Shown piece after piece: positions 1 through 7,953 of a stretch of DNA of 64,000 nt. A model generated the notes under the pieces. That model ran no database searches. It was not told where the DNA came from and was given only the letters and a program-made list of their open reading frames with translations. Numbering within the stretch: the first letter of the stretch is position 1; every line of letters begins with the position of its first letter. Made by a program: the position numbers and the translations under genes. This DNA is from Bacteroidota bacterium (GTDB taxonomy: Bacteria; Bacteroidota; Bacteroidia; Cytophagales; Cyclobacteriaceae), in contig JACPVX010000041.1 of NCBI GenBank assembly GCA_016191555.1, positions 62,001 to 126,000 on the forward strand. The letters run 5' to 3'.

Positions 1-71
1 GCCCCAGCGGAACAAATCATTGCGCAAAGAAGCGCGGCAACAATTCCTAAAAACAGAATCCACTTTCTCAT
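1..71 (-). CDS. 5' end of a secreted or membrane protein (cut by window edge)
   Basis: Only the first 23 codons are inside the window; the start codon is ATG at 71-69. They read MRKWILFLGIVAALLCAMIC and then SAG: two positive residues followed by about 18 hydrophobic residues, which fits a signal peptide or N-terminal membrane anchor. It follows the GyrI-like gene on the same strand with only 8 bases between them, so the two probably share a transcript. The function cannot be told from this fragment. Confidence 0.6.
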   Translation of the reverse strand, partial: MRKWILFLGIVAALLCAMICSAG

Positions 72-79
72 ACTTCGCT

Positions 80-541
80 TCAATTAATTCCCATTTGGAT
101 TTCCGTAACGTTGGCTTCCGGATTGACAAAATCAGCATTGATATACAACTCACGCGTAATGCCTGTCGGTTGTAGTTGGTGTTGTTGCATAAATTCCATT
201 AAGATGCCATAGCTTTTTGGGATCTCATGCCAGGCGCCTTGGTGCAAAAGCGAAACACATTTAAAATCTTCGGTGCGCTTCAAATGAAATGCGCCATCAT
301 AATCTGTCGGAATGGAAGCCGTTGGCAAACAAACTTCGAGTGTAAAGGGCTTGGTTTCATCGCCCATAAATCCGAAGTAGTGCCAATGGATGGGACCGGA
401 AGGATGGAGATCCAGTCGCACGCTCTCTTTAAAAAGATCCTTCGCCACCGGCACTTGATTGATCAAATCGCTGATCTTCACTTCGGCACGATGAAACAAA
501 AAGTTGATGGGTTTGATTTTTTTAATGATGGGCTGATTCAT
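80..541 (-). CDS. GyrI-like / AraC effector-binding-domain small-molecule binding protein
   Basis: A 153-residue soluble protein without signal peptide. Length and pattern match the stand-alone GyrI-like (bacterial regulator effector-binding, SOUL-like) fold: a central GPIHWHYFGFM segment, and a late segment reading LLHQGAWHEIPKSYGIL, the usual beta-turn plus helix of this fold, followed by a TRELYINAD strand. In this family such domains bind hydrophobic or cationic small molecules, either inside MerR/AraC regulators or alone as sequestering or hydrolysing proteins. It lies downstream of the DoxX-like gene on the same strand and close to a WYL regulator, a common combination for small stress operons. 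The ligand cannot be inferred. Confidence 0.7.
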   Translation of the reverse strand: MNQPIIKKIKPINFLFHRAEVKISDLINQVPVAKDLFKESVRLDLHPSGPIHWHYFGFMGDETKPFTLEVCLPTASIPTDYDGAFHLKRTEDFKCVSLLHQGAWHEIPKSYGILMEFMQQHQLQPTGITRELYINADFVNPEANVTEIQMGIN

Positions 542-590
542 AGTTATTTGTTTTATGTGGACGATTTAGTTTCTGATTAGCGACTCACGG

Positions 591-935
591 CTAAATGAAA
601 AAAGTGAAAGCGAAGATGATAGCGAGATGCACCAAAACAATTGCCGGTGCCAATGCCTCTTTGGGTTCGCGGGCACGTACGTGCGATAACACCGCTCCGA
701 TTAAAATAACGGATGAGAGAATAATCGCGATCAAGCGTGTAGGTTCAATTAATAAACCGATTGCTGTAGCAATTTCACCAAAGCCGACTAACTTCATAAA
801 CCACATCGGGTAACCTAGCCGCTGAAAGAGTTCTACTTTATCTTTCTTGCTGATGATTTTGACAAAGCCAAAAATAAATGACGGGGCCGCCATCGCGAGA
901 ATTAGAAGCCAGAAAATAATAATTTTGATTTCCAT
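591..935 (-). CDS. DoxX-like small integral membrane protein
   Basis: 114 residues with about four hydrophobic segments (residues about 4-27, 47-65, 67-84 and 95-113). The order of segments and the motif FGFVKI at about 22-27, followed by a short polar stretch and a LVGFGEIATAIGLL helix, match the DoxX/DoxX-like family. Members are four-helix membrane proteins of poorly defined role, often tied to redox or envelope stress. The gene precedes the GyrI-like gene on the same strand with about 50 bases between. Its upstream region (936-1147) carries TGTCA repeats that may be the operator. Confidence 0.7.
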   Translation of the reverse strand: MEIKIIIFWLLILAMAAPSFIFGFVKIISKKDKVELFQRLGYPMWFMKLVGFGEIATAIGLLIEPTRLIAIILSSVILIGAVLSHVRAREPKEALAPAIVLVHLAIIFAFTFFI

Positions 936-964
936 GGATTAATTTTTTATCAAATCAACCTATG

Positions 965-1039
965 CGCCCTGTCAGCCCTATGTCAGCAGAAAAAAATAAT
1001 TGTATTATTTTTCGGGTGTTAGTGACAACCCTATGTCAG
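965..1039. promoter_or_regulatory. Repeated TGTCA-type operator candidates in the divergent DoxX/OmpA region
   Basis: CCCTRTCAG-like words occur three times: CCCTGTCAG at 967-975, CCCTATGTCAG at 976-986 and CCCTATGTCAG at 1029-1039. At 970-985 this gives TGTCA-N6-TGTCA (direct). At 1023-1038 it gives TGACA-N6-TGTCA (inverted). The nearby WYL regulator (2012-2977) is a natural candidate binder, but that is inference. The rest of the gap (1071-1115) can fold into a nested hairpin: AAAGAC/GTCTTT outside and TAATT-tgg-AATTA inside, just before the OmpA-family start. Confidence 0.5.
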
Positions 1040-1147
1040 GAGTTACCTGAAATGTAGCAAAGGAGGGCAGAAAAGACTCGCCTTTTTTTCTAATTTGGAA
1101 TTAGCAGGCGTCTTTGTAACTTGAGATCACAGTCTTATTCCTTAGAT

Positions 1148-1984
1148 ATGAAACTAACTACCACCTGTCTTTTTCTGTTCGTTGTGACTTGGAGTTTTTC
1201 GCAGTCGGATGTTGAAGGCTCCCAAGATCATCCACTATTCCCCACCCGAATCCCGGGCTACTATATTGAAACCTATGAGGCCAGTGATTTCAGCGTGGGA
1301 ACGTTTCGGAATGCAAAAGGAGAAGACATCCAAGTTAGTGGTAAGAAAACAACTATCACCTATCGCCTGAAGCCCGGATCAAAAGCAGCTAGCTCCCCCT
1401 ATATCACCTTAAATTTTCAAGCGGCTGCAAAAAAACTAAAACCAATTGTGGAATATTTGCAAGATGGCAATGGCCGCTTTGATGCCGAAATCAAGAATTC
1501 GACTGCTGATTCGTGGATTTCAGTTTCTTCTTACCTCGGTGAAGGAACCCCGGAATTAACCGAAACCTACATTCTGGTTATAGTAGAAAAATCATTGATG
1601 GATCAAGTTATTTCGGCAGCCGATATATCGTCCAATATCAAAAGTTCCGGACATGTTGCCCTTTATATTCTGTTCGATACGGGTCTGGCCACTATTAAAT
1701 CCGAATCAAAAAATGGTATTGAACAAATTGCCTTAACATTAAAAAAAGATCCAGCGCTAAAAGTGTTTATTGTTGGGCACACCGACAATCAAGGAAATTT
1801 CGAGTCGAATCTGAAACTTTCTGTAGATAGAGCCAATGCCGTTGTTTTGGCGTTAACCTCTCAATTTGGTATTCCGGCAAGCCAACTTGTATCGAAAGGT
1901 GTAGGTTCGTTGTGCCCGGTTTCCACTAATGAAACTGAGGAAGGTAGAAAACAAAACAGAAGGGTGGAGTTAGTGAAGATGTAA
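1148..1984 (+). CDS. OmpA-family outer membrane / peptidoglycan-associated protein
   Basis: I place the start at ATG 1148, where a clear signal peptide begins (MKLTTTCLFLFVVTWSFSQ); an upstream in-frame TTG at 1121 would add nine residues and spoil it. The 278-residue product has an N-terminal domain of unknown type (about 20-165) and a C-terminal OmpA-like peptidoglycan-binding domain (about 170-278). The domain shows the conserved GHTDNQG segment, the helix SVDRANAV and the closing NRRVEL, whose Asp and Arg bind diaminopimelate in this family. It probably tethers the outer membrane to the wall. The N-terminal half resembles the domain paired with OmpA in DUF4892-type proteins, but I am not sure. 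Confidence 0.8.
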   Translation: MKLTTTCLFLFVVTWSFSQSDVEGSQDHPLFPTRIPGYYIETYEASDFSVGTFRNAKGEDIQVSGKKTTITYRLKPGSKAASSPYITLNFQAAAKKLKPIVEYLQDGNGRFDAEIKNSTADSWISVSSYLGEGTPELTETYILVIVEKSLMDQVISAADISSNIKSSGHVALYILFDTGLATIKSESKNGIEQIALTLKKDPALKVFIVGHTDNQGNFESNLKLSVDRANAVVLALTSQFGIPASQLVSKGVGSLCPVSTNETEEGRKQNRRVELVKM

Positions 1985-2011
1985 ACGTTGCTGACTTTTG
2001 AATCGCGCAAC

Positions 2012-2977
2012 TTACTGTGCATCCACCTTCAAATAATGCTCTTGCAACTCCTCCACAAGTTGTTGAATCGTCTCTTTTAGTTCTTCCGATTTTTCAATTT
2101 CCACACCCCGACCATATGATAGAAGCCAGCGCGCCATCATGTTCAGATCGGCTGTCAGAAAATGCATACGTATCTGACCATCGGCTTCTTCTTCCGAAAC
2201 AAATCCAAAATAATGCCGTGAGTTTTGGATGTAATGCGCCTCTTTCCGATCAAATAACACGGTAGCCGATTTCATTTCCACATTCGCTTGTTGCAAACTG
2301 TTGAAATACTCTTGCATGGTAGAAATACTGCGCGGTTGAAAAACTTCTCCTGTCGATTTTAATTCTTTGATACGGTCGCAGCGAAAATCGCGGAAGCCAT
2401 TGCGCAAGCGGCACCAGGCAATAAGATGCCAGGCCGCACTGTAATAAAATAGACCAATCGGTTCTACTTCGCGCTCGGTCAACTCATTTTGATGGTTGCT
2501 GAAATAATGAAGGTAGATAACTTGCTTGCCAACCACGGCTTTCTGCAAATCTGTTAAAAAATTACCTGCTTGGGCCGGAAGTGTGACACGCGGCTTCATC
2601 ACTTCAATATGATCTTGCAAACTTTCCAAATGATCTTTCTGCGCTTCATTCAACACGGCTTTAATTTTGAATAGTGCGCCTTCAAAAGAAGTCTGTATCG
2701 ATTGATCCGTCATGCGCTCCACCAACTTCCCCGCCATCATCATGGCACTCGCTTCATTTTCGGTAAACATTACGGGAGGAAGATGATAGCCATCTACAAT
2801 AAAATAACCGGTGCCCGCTTCCGATCCGATGGGCACACCAGCTTCCATCAATGCCTTCACATCACGGTAAACCGTGCGCACGCTAATTTGAAAACGTTCG
2901 GCAATTTCCTCAGCCTTTACAATCCTCTTGGATTGTAATTGAACTAAAATAGCCGTAAGTCGATCGATCCGATTCAT
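2012..2977 (-). CDS. WYL-domain transcriptional regulator (YafY/DeoR-type)
   Basis: 321 residues. The N-terminus (about 1-60) is a winged helix-turn-helix of the HTH_11/DeoR type: MNRIDRLTAILVQLQSKRIV, then EEIAERFQISVRTVYRDVKAL and GVPIGSEAGTGYFI. The C-terminal half (about 140-225) is a WYL domain, with GLFYYSAAWHLIAWCRLR and FRCDRI, followed by a WCX-like tail. Such proteins are one-component regulators that bind a small ligand through the WYL fold. It is divergent to nothing here, but lies close to the DoxX/GyrI and OmpA genes. The TGTCA repeats at 965-1039 are plausible targets. No comparable repeat precedes its own gene. Confidence 0.85.
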   Translation of the reverse strand: MNRIDRLTAILVQLQSKRIVKAEEIAERFQISVRTVYRDVKALMEAGVPIGSEAGTGYFIVDGYHLPPVMFTENEASAMMMAGKLVERMTDQSIQTSFEGALFKIKAVLNEAQKDHLESLQDHIEVMKPRVTLPAQAGNFLTDLQKAVVGKQVIYLHYFSNHQNELTEREVEPIGLFYYSAAWHLIAWCRLRNGFRDFRCDRIKELKSTGEVFQPRSISTMQEYFNSLQQANVEMKSATVLFDRKEAHYIQNSRHYFGFVSEEEADGQIRMHFLTADLNMMARWLLSYGRGVEIEKSEELKETIQQLVEELQEHYLKVDAQ

Positions 2978-3019
2978 ATCAGATCAAAAGTAAATAATTA
3001 TAAGACAATAAAATTTAGA

Positions 3020-3685
3020 TTATTTAAAAAACACATCGCAGCTGAAGCGCAAAATGGTAGCGCACACCACACACAAAAAGAAAATGCGAATGAATTTATT
3101 TCCGCGTAGCAAGGCAAAGCGGGTGCCAACAAATCCACCGGCCATGTTGCACACAGCCATCGGTATGGCCAACTCAAACAAAATATTTCCGGTGCTGGCA
3201 AAGTAAATAATGGAAGCCATGTTCGTAGCCAGATTGACAGTTTTGGCGTGTGCACTCGCATGCATAAAATCATGACCCAGCAAACTGATAAACATAAGTA
3301 CTAAAAAACTACCGGTACCGGGTCCGATGAAGCCATCGTAAAAGCCAATCACCAAACCACTAACTATTCCACGCGTTAGTGCCCAGCCGAATGGTAAGAT
3401 GGTGCTCACCAAATACGAACCAAACATAGCTGCGCAAAAGGCGGCTCCTGCAATAAATCCAACCAACTTCCATTGAATGGTGACACGCTTGGCATATTGA
3501 TACAATGAAACAGAGGTGCCCAAAAAAGATGGTAACTTAGTTGTGCCCAATAAGGTGGCTACGGAATAATTCGGAAAAGTCATGAACAAAACCGGTGTTT
3601 GTACTAATCCACCGCCACCTACGATGGCATCAATAAATCCGGCTGCAAATGCCGCAATGCAAACAATCAAAATACCAATCGACAC
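3020..3685 (-). CDS. TSUP-family (TauE/SafE) transporter, unusually short
   Basis: 221 residues with GTG start at 3685-3683; no in-frame ATG precedes the first helix and a TAA lies four codons upstream. The two family repeats are visible: AGFIDAIVGGGGLVQTPVL in the first half and GFYDGFIGPGTGSFLVL in the second. TSUP proteins move anions such as sulfite, sulfoacetate or related organic acids across the inner membrane. Typical members are about 250-270 residues. Here the linker and helix between the halves (after about residue 98) look deleted in frame, since STILPFGWALTRGIVSGLVIG runs directly into repeat two. Reading frame and flanking motifs are intact. Confidence 0.8.
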   Translation of the reverse strand: MSIGILIVCIAAFAAGFIDAIVGGGGLVQTPVLFMTFPNYSVATLLGTTKLPSFLGTSVSLYQYAKRVTIQWKLVGFIAGAAFCAAMFGSYLVSTILPFGWALTRGIVSGLVIGFYDGFIGPGTGSFLVLMFISLLGHDFMHASAHAKTVNLATNMASIIYFASTGNILFELAIPMAVCNMAGGFVGTRFALLRGNKFIRIFFLCVVCATILRFSCDVFFK

Positions 3686-3739
3686 AAAATAATTTTAGTG
3701 CCGCAAGGTAATATAAAATAAAAGATGTAGAAGTGGTTT

Positions 3740-4381
3740 CTAGTTCTCTTTCATCAAAGTATGGATATCCTCTATGATTCGATCCATTTCAAATTTGATG
3801 GTACCATTGTAAACTCCGCGAATCCTCCGGTGCTTGTCTACAAGAATAAAGTTCTCGGTATGCAAAAAATCGCGCTGGTTGCCATAGAAGCCGATCGAAT
3901 CTCCGGCATAATACTGTCGTTTGGCCAAACTATAAATCGAATCGCGGTTACCAGTGAGTAAATGCCACTTAGACGACTTGATTCCTTTTCGTTCCGCATA
4001 TTTTTTCAACACCGACACACTGTCCACCGCGGGTAATACGGAGTGTGAAAGTAAAACTACATCCTCTTCGTGTTCAAATTCCTTTTGCAAGATTTTCATA
4101 TTGTCGGTCATCACCGGACAAATACTGACGCAACTGGTAAACATAAAATTAGCAACATAGATTTTCCCTTCCACCATTTTCTCTGTCACTGTTTTTCCTT
4201 CCTGATCGGTGAAAGAAAAAGAAGGAATAGTATGAATGGAATCATACGCTACTGAGGATGGTTCGATCCAGCGCGGTGTAAACTCCGGGTCATTATAAAA
4301 TGGCAAAGTTTCCTCTTTGTGGGATTGACATCCTGCGAAAAGAAAAATGATAATGAAACTATTTCTTACTAAGCGAATCAT
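3740..4381 (-). CDS. SCO1/SenC-family copper chaperone lipoprotein
   Basis: 213 residues. The lipobox LFAGC places Cys18 as the lipidated residue, so it is a periplasm-facing lipoprotein. The thioredoxin fold follows, with the copper-binding CxxxC (Cys84 and Cys88, FTSCVSICPV) and the conserved distal His174 in DFLHTENFILVD. These three ligands define SCO proteins, which deliver Cu to the CuA site of cytochrome oxidase or act as thiol redox proteins. It is the last gene of the sigma-factor cluster and its start overlaps the end of the MORN-repeat gene by 23 bases, which argues for co-expression. Confidence 0.9.
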   Translation of the reverse strand: MIRLVRNSFIIIFLFAGCQSHKEETLPFYNDPEFTPRWIEPSSVAYDSIHTIPSFSFTDQEGKTVTEKMVEGKIYVANFMFTSCVSICPVMTDNMKILQKEFEHEEDVVLLSHSVLPAVDSVSVLKKYAERKGIKSSKWHLLTGNRDSIYSLAKRQYYAGDSIGFYGNQRDFLHTENFILVDKHRRIRGVYNGTIKFEMDRIIEDIHTLMKEN

Positions 4382-4946
4382 ACGGGTTCAAACAAAGTTT
4401 AACGCCAATTGAGCCATACTTTTTTCCGTTGCGGACTACATAATTAGCACGAATGGATCCATCGGCCCACCACATTTTTTGCGAGCCTTCTTCCTGGCCT
4501 TTTCTATAATGAAATTGTTTTGCAAGTTGTCCGCTGCTGTACCATTCTTTCAACTCACCCGTATAGGCATCATCGCTTACTTCAAAAGCAAATTTAGGTT
4601 TGCCATCTTGCCACCACGCTTTGTGCACGCCCTCTTTCTTTCCGGCTACGTACAATCGTTCTTCGCTCAACTGTCCATTATCATACCACTTGCGTGTGAT
4701 ACCTTCCTGCAATCCCTCGATGAACGAAATCACCAAAGCCGTATCAGCCGCTGGGTATAATTGAAAAAGGTGTCCCGAAAATTTCTCATTGTTATAAAAT
4801 AGTGTATCCTGATGTTGAGACAATTGGGTATCAGTCGCCTCCACCCATTTGGACGGAACAGGTCGAGGACTGATTGATGTTTTCTCGTCTTCGTGCGGAG
4901 TGCAAGCGAACAAGCCCATCAACATAAGAATACTGAAGCCCTTCAT
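4359..4946 (-). CDS. MORN-repeat (YwqK-like) lipoprotein
   Basis: 195 residues with a lipobox (LMGLFAC, Cys15). From about residue 80 onwards there are four tandem MORN-like units of about 22 residues: GITRKWYDNGQLSEE, GVHKAWWQDGKPKF, GELKEWYSSGQLAKQ and GSQKMWWADGSIRAN. Such variants are often named YwqK antitoxin-like, but there is no toxin partner here and the lipid anchor suggests an envelope role. It lies between YHYH protein 1 (three bases between the genes) and the SCO1 gene (23-base overlap), so it belongs to the same operon. Confidence 0.75.
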   Translation of the reverse strand: MKGFSILMLMGLFACTPHEDEKTSISPRPVPSKWVEATDTQLSQHQDTLFYNNEKFSGHLFQLYPAADTALVISFIEGLQEGITRKWYDNGQLSEERLYVAGKKEGVHKAWWQDGKPKFAFEVSDDAYTGELKEWYSSGQLAKQFHYRKGQEEGSQKMWWADGSIRANYVVRNGKKYGSIGVKLCLNPYDSLSKK

Positions 4947-4949
4947 CGT

Positions 4950-5717
4950 CTACTGAGAAACTGTTCCTGCAGTTCCGTAAAATCCGGAGCCATTCAAATA
5001 TGGCGCATCGGCAGTGATGTGATAATGATAAATTCCATTTGGATATTCGGCAGTTACACTAGTGTGGCCGTGATACGTATCCAAATCAGAAGTCACTAAC
5101 GTTTTTCCATTCTCTTCAGGGCCATACACCGGAAATCCATCCAATAAAAATCCAAGCAACCCTGACTTTGATAATTTCACAGTCGTGAGGTATTTCGGCT
5201 CTACGTGATAATGATATTGCCCGGAGTTTTGCGGATGCCCCCACCACTGATCGAAGCCAGCTATTTCATTCGTAACCGGAGAGCCACCGGCCGCATATTG
5301 ATTGAAGAAAGGAATTCCGTTGACAGATACTCCAATCGGGCCCATGGGTGTAGCAGCGTGTGTAGACGCTACTTTTGGGTCTACAGGAATTTTAAAGGTT
5401 AACGTCTGTGATGAAATGCTGTTCGGATTTTTAGCGAAGGTATATCCGGCATACGTAGTTCCACTGAAGTTGGCATACAATGCATTGTTAGTAGCATAAT
5501 ACACGCTGGTGTGGTCGGGTAATGCATTCGTCTTGATGGTAATGTACGTTCCATCGGATGTAACACTGGTGGCACCATATATTTTTTTATATACATCCGG
5601 AACGGTCGATGAAGTTGTAGTGGTTGTAGGTGCAGGATCACTGGTACTGCTACAAGCTAACAACAAGGTCGAAACAAAAATAAAACGTAAGAAGGACAAG
5701 AAGTTTCTGAATTTCAT
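4950..5717 (-). CDS. YHYH-domain lipoprotein 1
   Basis: 255 residues. Lipobox STLLLAC puts Cys22 at the mature N-terminus, followed by a Thr/Ser-rich linker. The YHYH motif occurs twice, at 168-171 and 230-233, with GFLLDGFPVYG and a DLDTYHGH segment between them. This arrangement is typical of the YHYH family, whose biochemical role is unknown; the clustered His, Tyr and Asp suggest metal or polyol binding. A second, larger YHYH protein is encoded two genes upstream, and an SCO1 chaperone two genes downstream. Confidence 0.85.
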   Translation of the reverse strand: MKFRNFLSFLRFIFVSTLLLACSSTSDPAPTTTTTSSTVPDVYKKIYGATSVTSDGTYITIKTNALPDHTSVYYATNNALYANFSGTTYAGYTFAKNPNSISSQTLTFKIPVDPKVASTHAATPMGPIGVSVNGIPFFNQYAAGGSPVTNEIAGFDQWWGHPQNSGQYHYHVEPKYLTTVKLSKSGLLGFLLDGFPVYGPEENGKTLVTSDLDTYHGHTSVTAEYPNGIYHYHITADAPYLNGSGFYGTAGTVSQ

Positions 5718-5744
5718 AAATCGATGAAGTTAAGGTACAATTAA

Positions 5745-6407
5745 TTACTGTTGTAAGTATTGATGATTTGTAATCTCTGTCGTGATTTCATTTTGTTCCA
5801 CGTATTCCGTTTTTATTATTCTAGACTTTATTATAAAACCGGTTAAACATAAAATCACTAAGGCGATTAACCATGGAATCGTACTATTGTTCGAAATAAA
5901 GTTTGTGGGCGTCTCAATAATCCACGCTTGCCTCGCTGCCTTTAACATGACTTCATGGTTATTGCCACCGTATAGTATGTATTGCTGTTGCGGGCGATCA
6001 TGGGTAGTGAGAATTAGTTCACACTGATTGTTGGGCATATCCTGAAACAGTGCGCACCGTATGAAGTACGATTGAATACTCCTTTCCTTGATTTGAAGTT
6101 CCGCAAAAAGAGTGGCCTCGTGGCCGAGCTGAACTTGTGGATTGATCAACTGAACCGTGTCTCCATTTACCATGACCAAAAAAGTTTTCTGAAAGTGTTT
6201 GATCACCAATTGCATAAACTCTTCCGGGGTCTTGTAAGCATTTTTGCCAAAATGGTAATCAATCTCTCCTTCAAAGGCTGTCAGCGATGCTTTGATCACC
6301 AAAAGCAATTTGCCATTTTGTTCATACAACATCAGCGTGGATAAATCGGGGCTATGTGCCTGCACCCACTGCACGCTGATCAATAAAAGAATGATAACGA
6401 ATCTCAT
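5745..6407 (-). CDS. Unrecognised secreted protein with C-terminal membrane anchor
   Basis: 220 residues, no family recognised with confidence. It has a signal peptide (MRFVIILLLISVQWVQAHS), a beta-rich extracytoplasmic region of about 150 residues, one membrane helix near residues 176-194 (STIPWLIALVILCLTGFII) and a short cytoplasmic tail. It faintly recalls small periplasmic DUF6702-type proteins (N-terminal His-Ser-Pro after cleavage, strand pattern), but this is a guess. It sits between the two YHYH genes, 6 bases after the upstream one, and so is probably a working part of that cluster. Confidence 0.65.
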   Translation of the reverse strand: MRFVIILLLISVQWVQAHSPDLSTLMLYEQNGKLLLVIKASLTAFEGEIDYHFGKNAYKTPEEFMQLVIKHFQKTFLVMVNGDTVQLINPQVQLGHEATLFAELQIKERSIQSYFIRCALFQDMPNNQCELILTTHDRPQQQYILYGGNNHEVMLKAARQAWIIETPTNFISNNSTIPWLIALVILCLTGFIIKSRIIKTEYVEQNEITTEITNHQYLQQ

Positions 6408-6413
6408 ACCAAT

Positions 6414-7403
6414 TTAATTTGCGTAAGCACCTGCAAGGCTGTTGATAAAATTATTAGAGCCTGCTTTGTCCACATGATAATGATAGCCTCGTGTATCATC
6501 ATAGTGACCTCGGCTTGCATCTAAATCGGTGTATTCTGTTCCTGCCGCACTTAGTCGTTCATACATTCCAAAACCATCCAATGCATAGCCAATCATGGCC
6601 GCATGACCATCCGCCTGTACAATTTTAGTTGACTTACCCCTGGCCGCATGATAGTGATACCCGGCCCCCATATTGATATGTCCACCCGCATCGTCAAATG
6701 GTGCTAAAGTGTATGCTGCTAAGATAATGTTGACAGGGGCTGGTGCATCAAACAACACACCGTTGAATGCAATCCCGCGTACGCTCGGTCCAGATGCTCC
6801 TGGTCCCATGCCAAAACTTACAGCAGCAGTTAATTTTACTGGCGTAACCGGAATGTAAATCGTTCGGGTTACCGATGACACATAGGAAGGCAAACATTCA
6901 ACACAATAATTTTTATACTCTGCTCCTACGCTTGGATTAGCGGCTGCCTGACAATCGGCTTGCGTTAACGTTTTTGTGATCGTTCCCGTATTTGCATTAT
7001 ACATTTGCCAAGTTGTGTTTTTGTAAAACGTAGCTAAGTTTTTGATAAATGCTCCGTCTACATCGTAGACATTTCCTCCCTCTAACCAAATACCTCCTTT
7101 GCTTGCATCATCAGTAATGTTGGTTGGACACCAAGGGCCTTGATTGTGATCGGAGGGTGTACTCTTAGTAACAATTTTATAGCATTGGGCGGAAGTGCCG
7201 TTCGTCAGCGTGCGGGTAACAATGCTGATCGGCTCCGCGAGTCCGGCTGAAAGAAATTTGGTGGCATCTACATCAATGACGGTTCCTTTGAAATTGGTAT
7301 CGGTAGTGGGCGTGACGCTGTCACTGCTGCAAGCAACTACTACCATGCCAATAAGCGAGCCTATGATCATTAATCTGCGAAAGGATGTTTTACATTTTTT
7401 CAT
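6414..7403 (-). CDS. YHYH-domain lipoprotein 2 (cysteine-rich)
   Basis: I start at ATG 7403 (329 residues); the open frame extends to 7613 but the extra part overlaps the CpxP-like gene and spoils a good lipoprotein signal (MVVVAC, Cys25). YHYH appears at 249-252 and 307-310, with IGYALDGFGMYE and a DLDASRGHYDD segment between, the same layout as YHYH protein 1. Unlike it, this protein carries five further cysteines (74, 92, 151, 167, 170), including a CVEC pair, so disulfides or metal binding are plausible. The two proteins are probably old duplicates that diverged in their N-terminal halves. Confidence 0.8.
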   Translation of the reverse strand: MKKCKTSFRRLMIIGSLIGMVVVACSSDSVTPTTDTNFKGTVIDVDATKFLSAGLAEPISIVTRTLTNGTSAQCYKIVTKSTPSDHNQGPWCPTNITDDASKGGIWLEGGNVYDVDGAFIKNLATFYKNTTWQMYNANTGTITKTLTQADCQAAANPSVGAEYKNYCVECLPSYVSSVTRTIYIPVTPVKLTAAVSFGMGPGASGPSVRGIAFNGVLFDAPAPVNIILAAYTLAPFDDAGGHINMGAGYHYHAARGKSTKIVQADGHAAMIGYALDGFGMYERLSAAGTEYTDLDASRGHYDDTRGYHYHVDKAGSNNFINSLAGAYAN

Positions 7404-7473
7404 CATAAAAGAAATCGTTATGAACACTATTACGACTTTTGTAAAACAATCCTTCGCAAGCCGGATAAAATAA

Positions 7474-7953
7474 TTACTCAGGCCTTCCGGGCCGTTGCTT
7501 ATCCGCATTAAAGAAGTTAGCCAAATGCTCAGATAGTGTTTCGAAATAAGCCAGTTGCTCAGGCTTGCAAATCGCTTTGATGTCTCTGAAATGATTGTAA
7601 TGGGTGGTTTCAATTTGCCTTTGCAATGATCCTAGTGTGTTAATCAACGAATCTTTCACTGTACCATTTTCATTTGAGAGTGATTGATAGAGTAAACTCT
7701 TTGCTTCATGTATTCGATCATTCAATTCGCGAATGGTTTGACGATGCTGGGCAATCAGTTTTTCATATTCAACTATCTGCTGTTGATCGAAGTGGAGGCT
7801 CTCTACAATCTGATTTTTCGGTTCCATGCCGCCAAAAGGAGGTGGGCCTCCGGGTAGATGTGGCGGTTTCGCAAAAAAGAAAAACCCCACCGTACACACG
7901 TTTATCAGCAGCAAACCAATCACTGCTATCGCCAATAATCTTTCTCTACTCAT
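7474..7953 (-). CDS. CpxP/Spy-like periplasmic protein (heavy-metal resistance type)
   Basis: 159 residues from ATG 7953; an earlier in-frame ATG at 7965 is possible. A single N-terminal membrane helix (ERLLAIAVIGLLLINVCTVGFFFF) is followed by a Pro/Gly-rich linker and a long helical region rich in Gln, Glu and His, with an LxxLxxH-like pattern typical of the LTxxQ/Spy/CpxP/CnrX group of periplasmic sensors and chaperones. The start codon overlaps the stop of the upstream small membrane protein by 8 bases (ATGAGTAG), so translation is probably coupled. In metal-responsive ECF systems this kind of protein senses metal or misfolded protein for the anti-sigma factor. Confidence 0.75.
   Translation of the reverse strand: MSRERLLAIAVIGLLLINVCTVGFFFFAKPPHLPGGPPPFGGMEPKNQIVESLHFDQQQIVEYEKLIAQHRQTIRELNDRIHEAKSLLYQSLSNENGTVKDSLINTLGSLQRQIETTHYNHFRDIKAICKPEQLAYFETLSEHLANFFNADKQRPGRPE

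Noticed and set aside
4359-4946. Calling the MORN-repeat gene an antitoxin (YwqK-like)
   Set aside because: No toxin neighbour; the lipobox and operon context point to an envelope role.
5399-5641. 80-codon ORF inside YHYH gene 1
   Set aside because: Other-frame shadow in the same strand, without start region or family resemblance.
7404-7613. Extension of YHYH protein 2 to 7613
   Set aside because: Antisense-free but overlaps the end of the CpxP-like gene; the lipoprotein signal begins at 7403.
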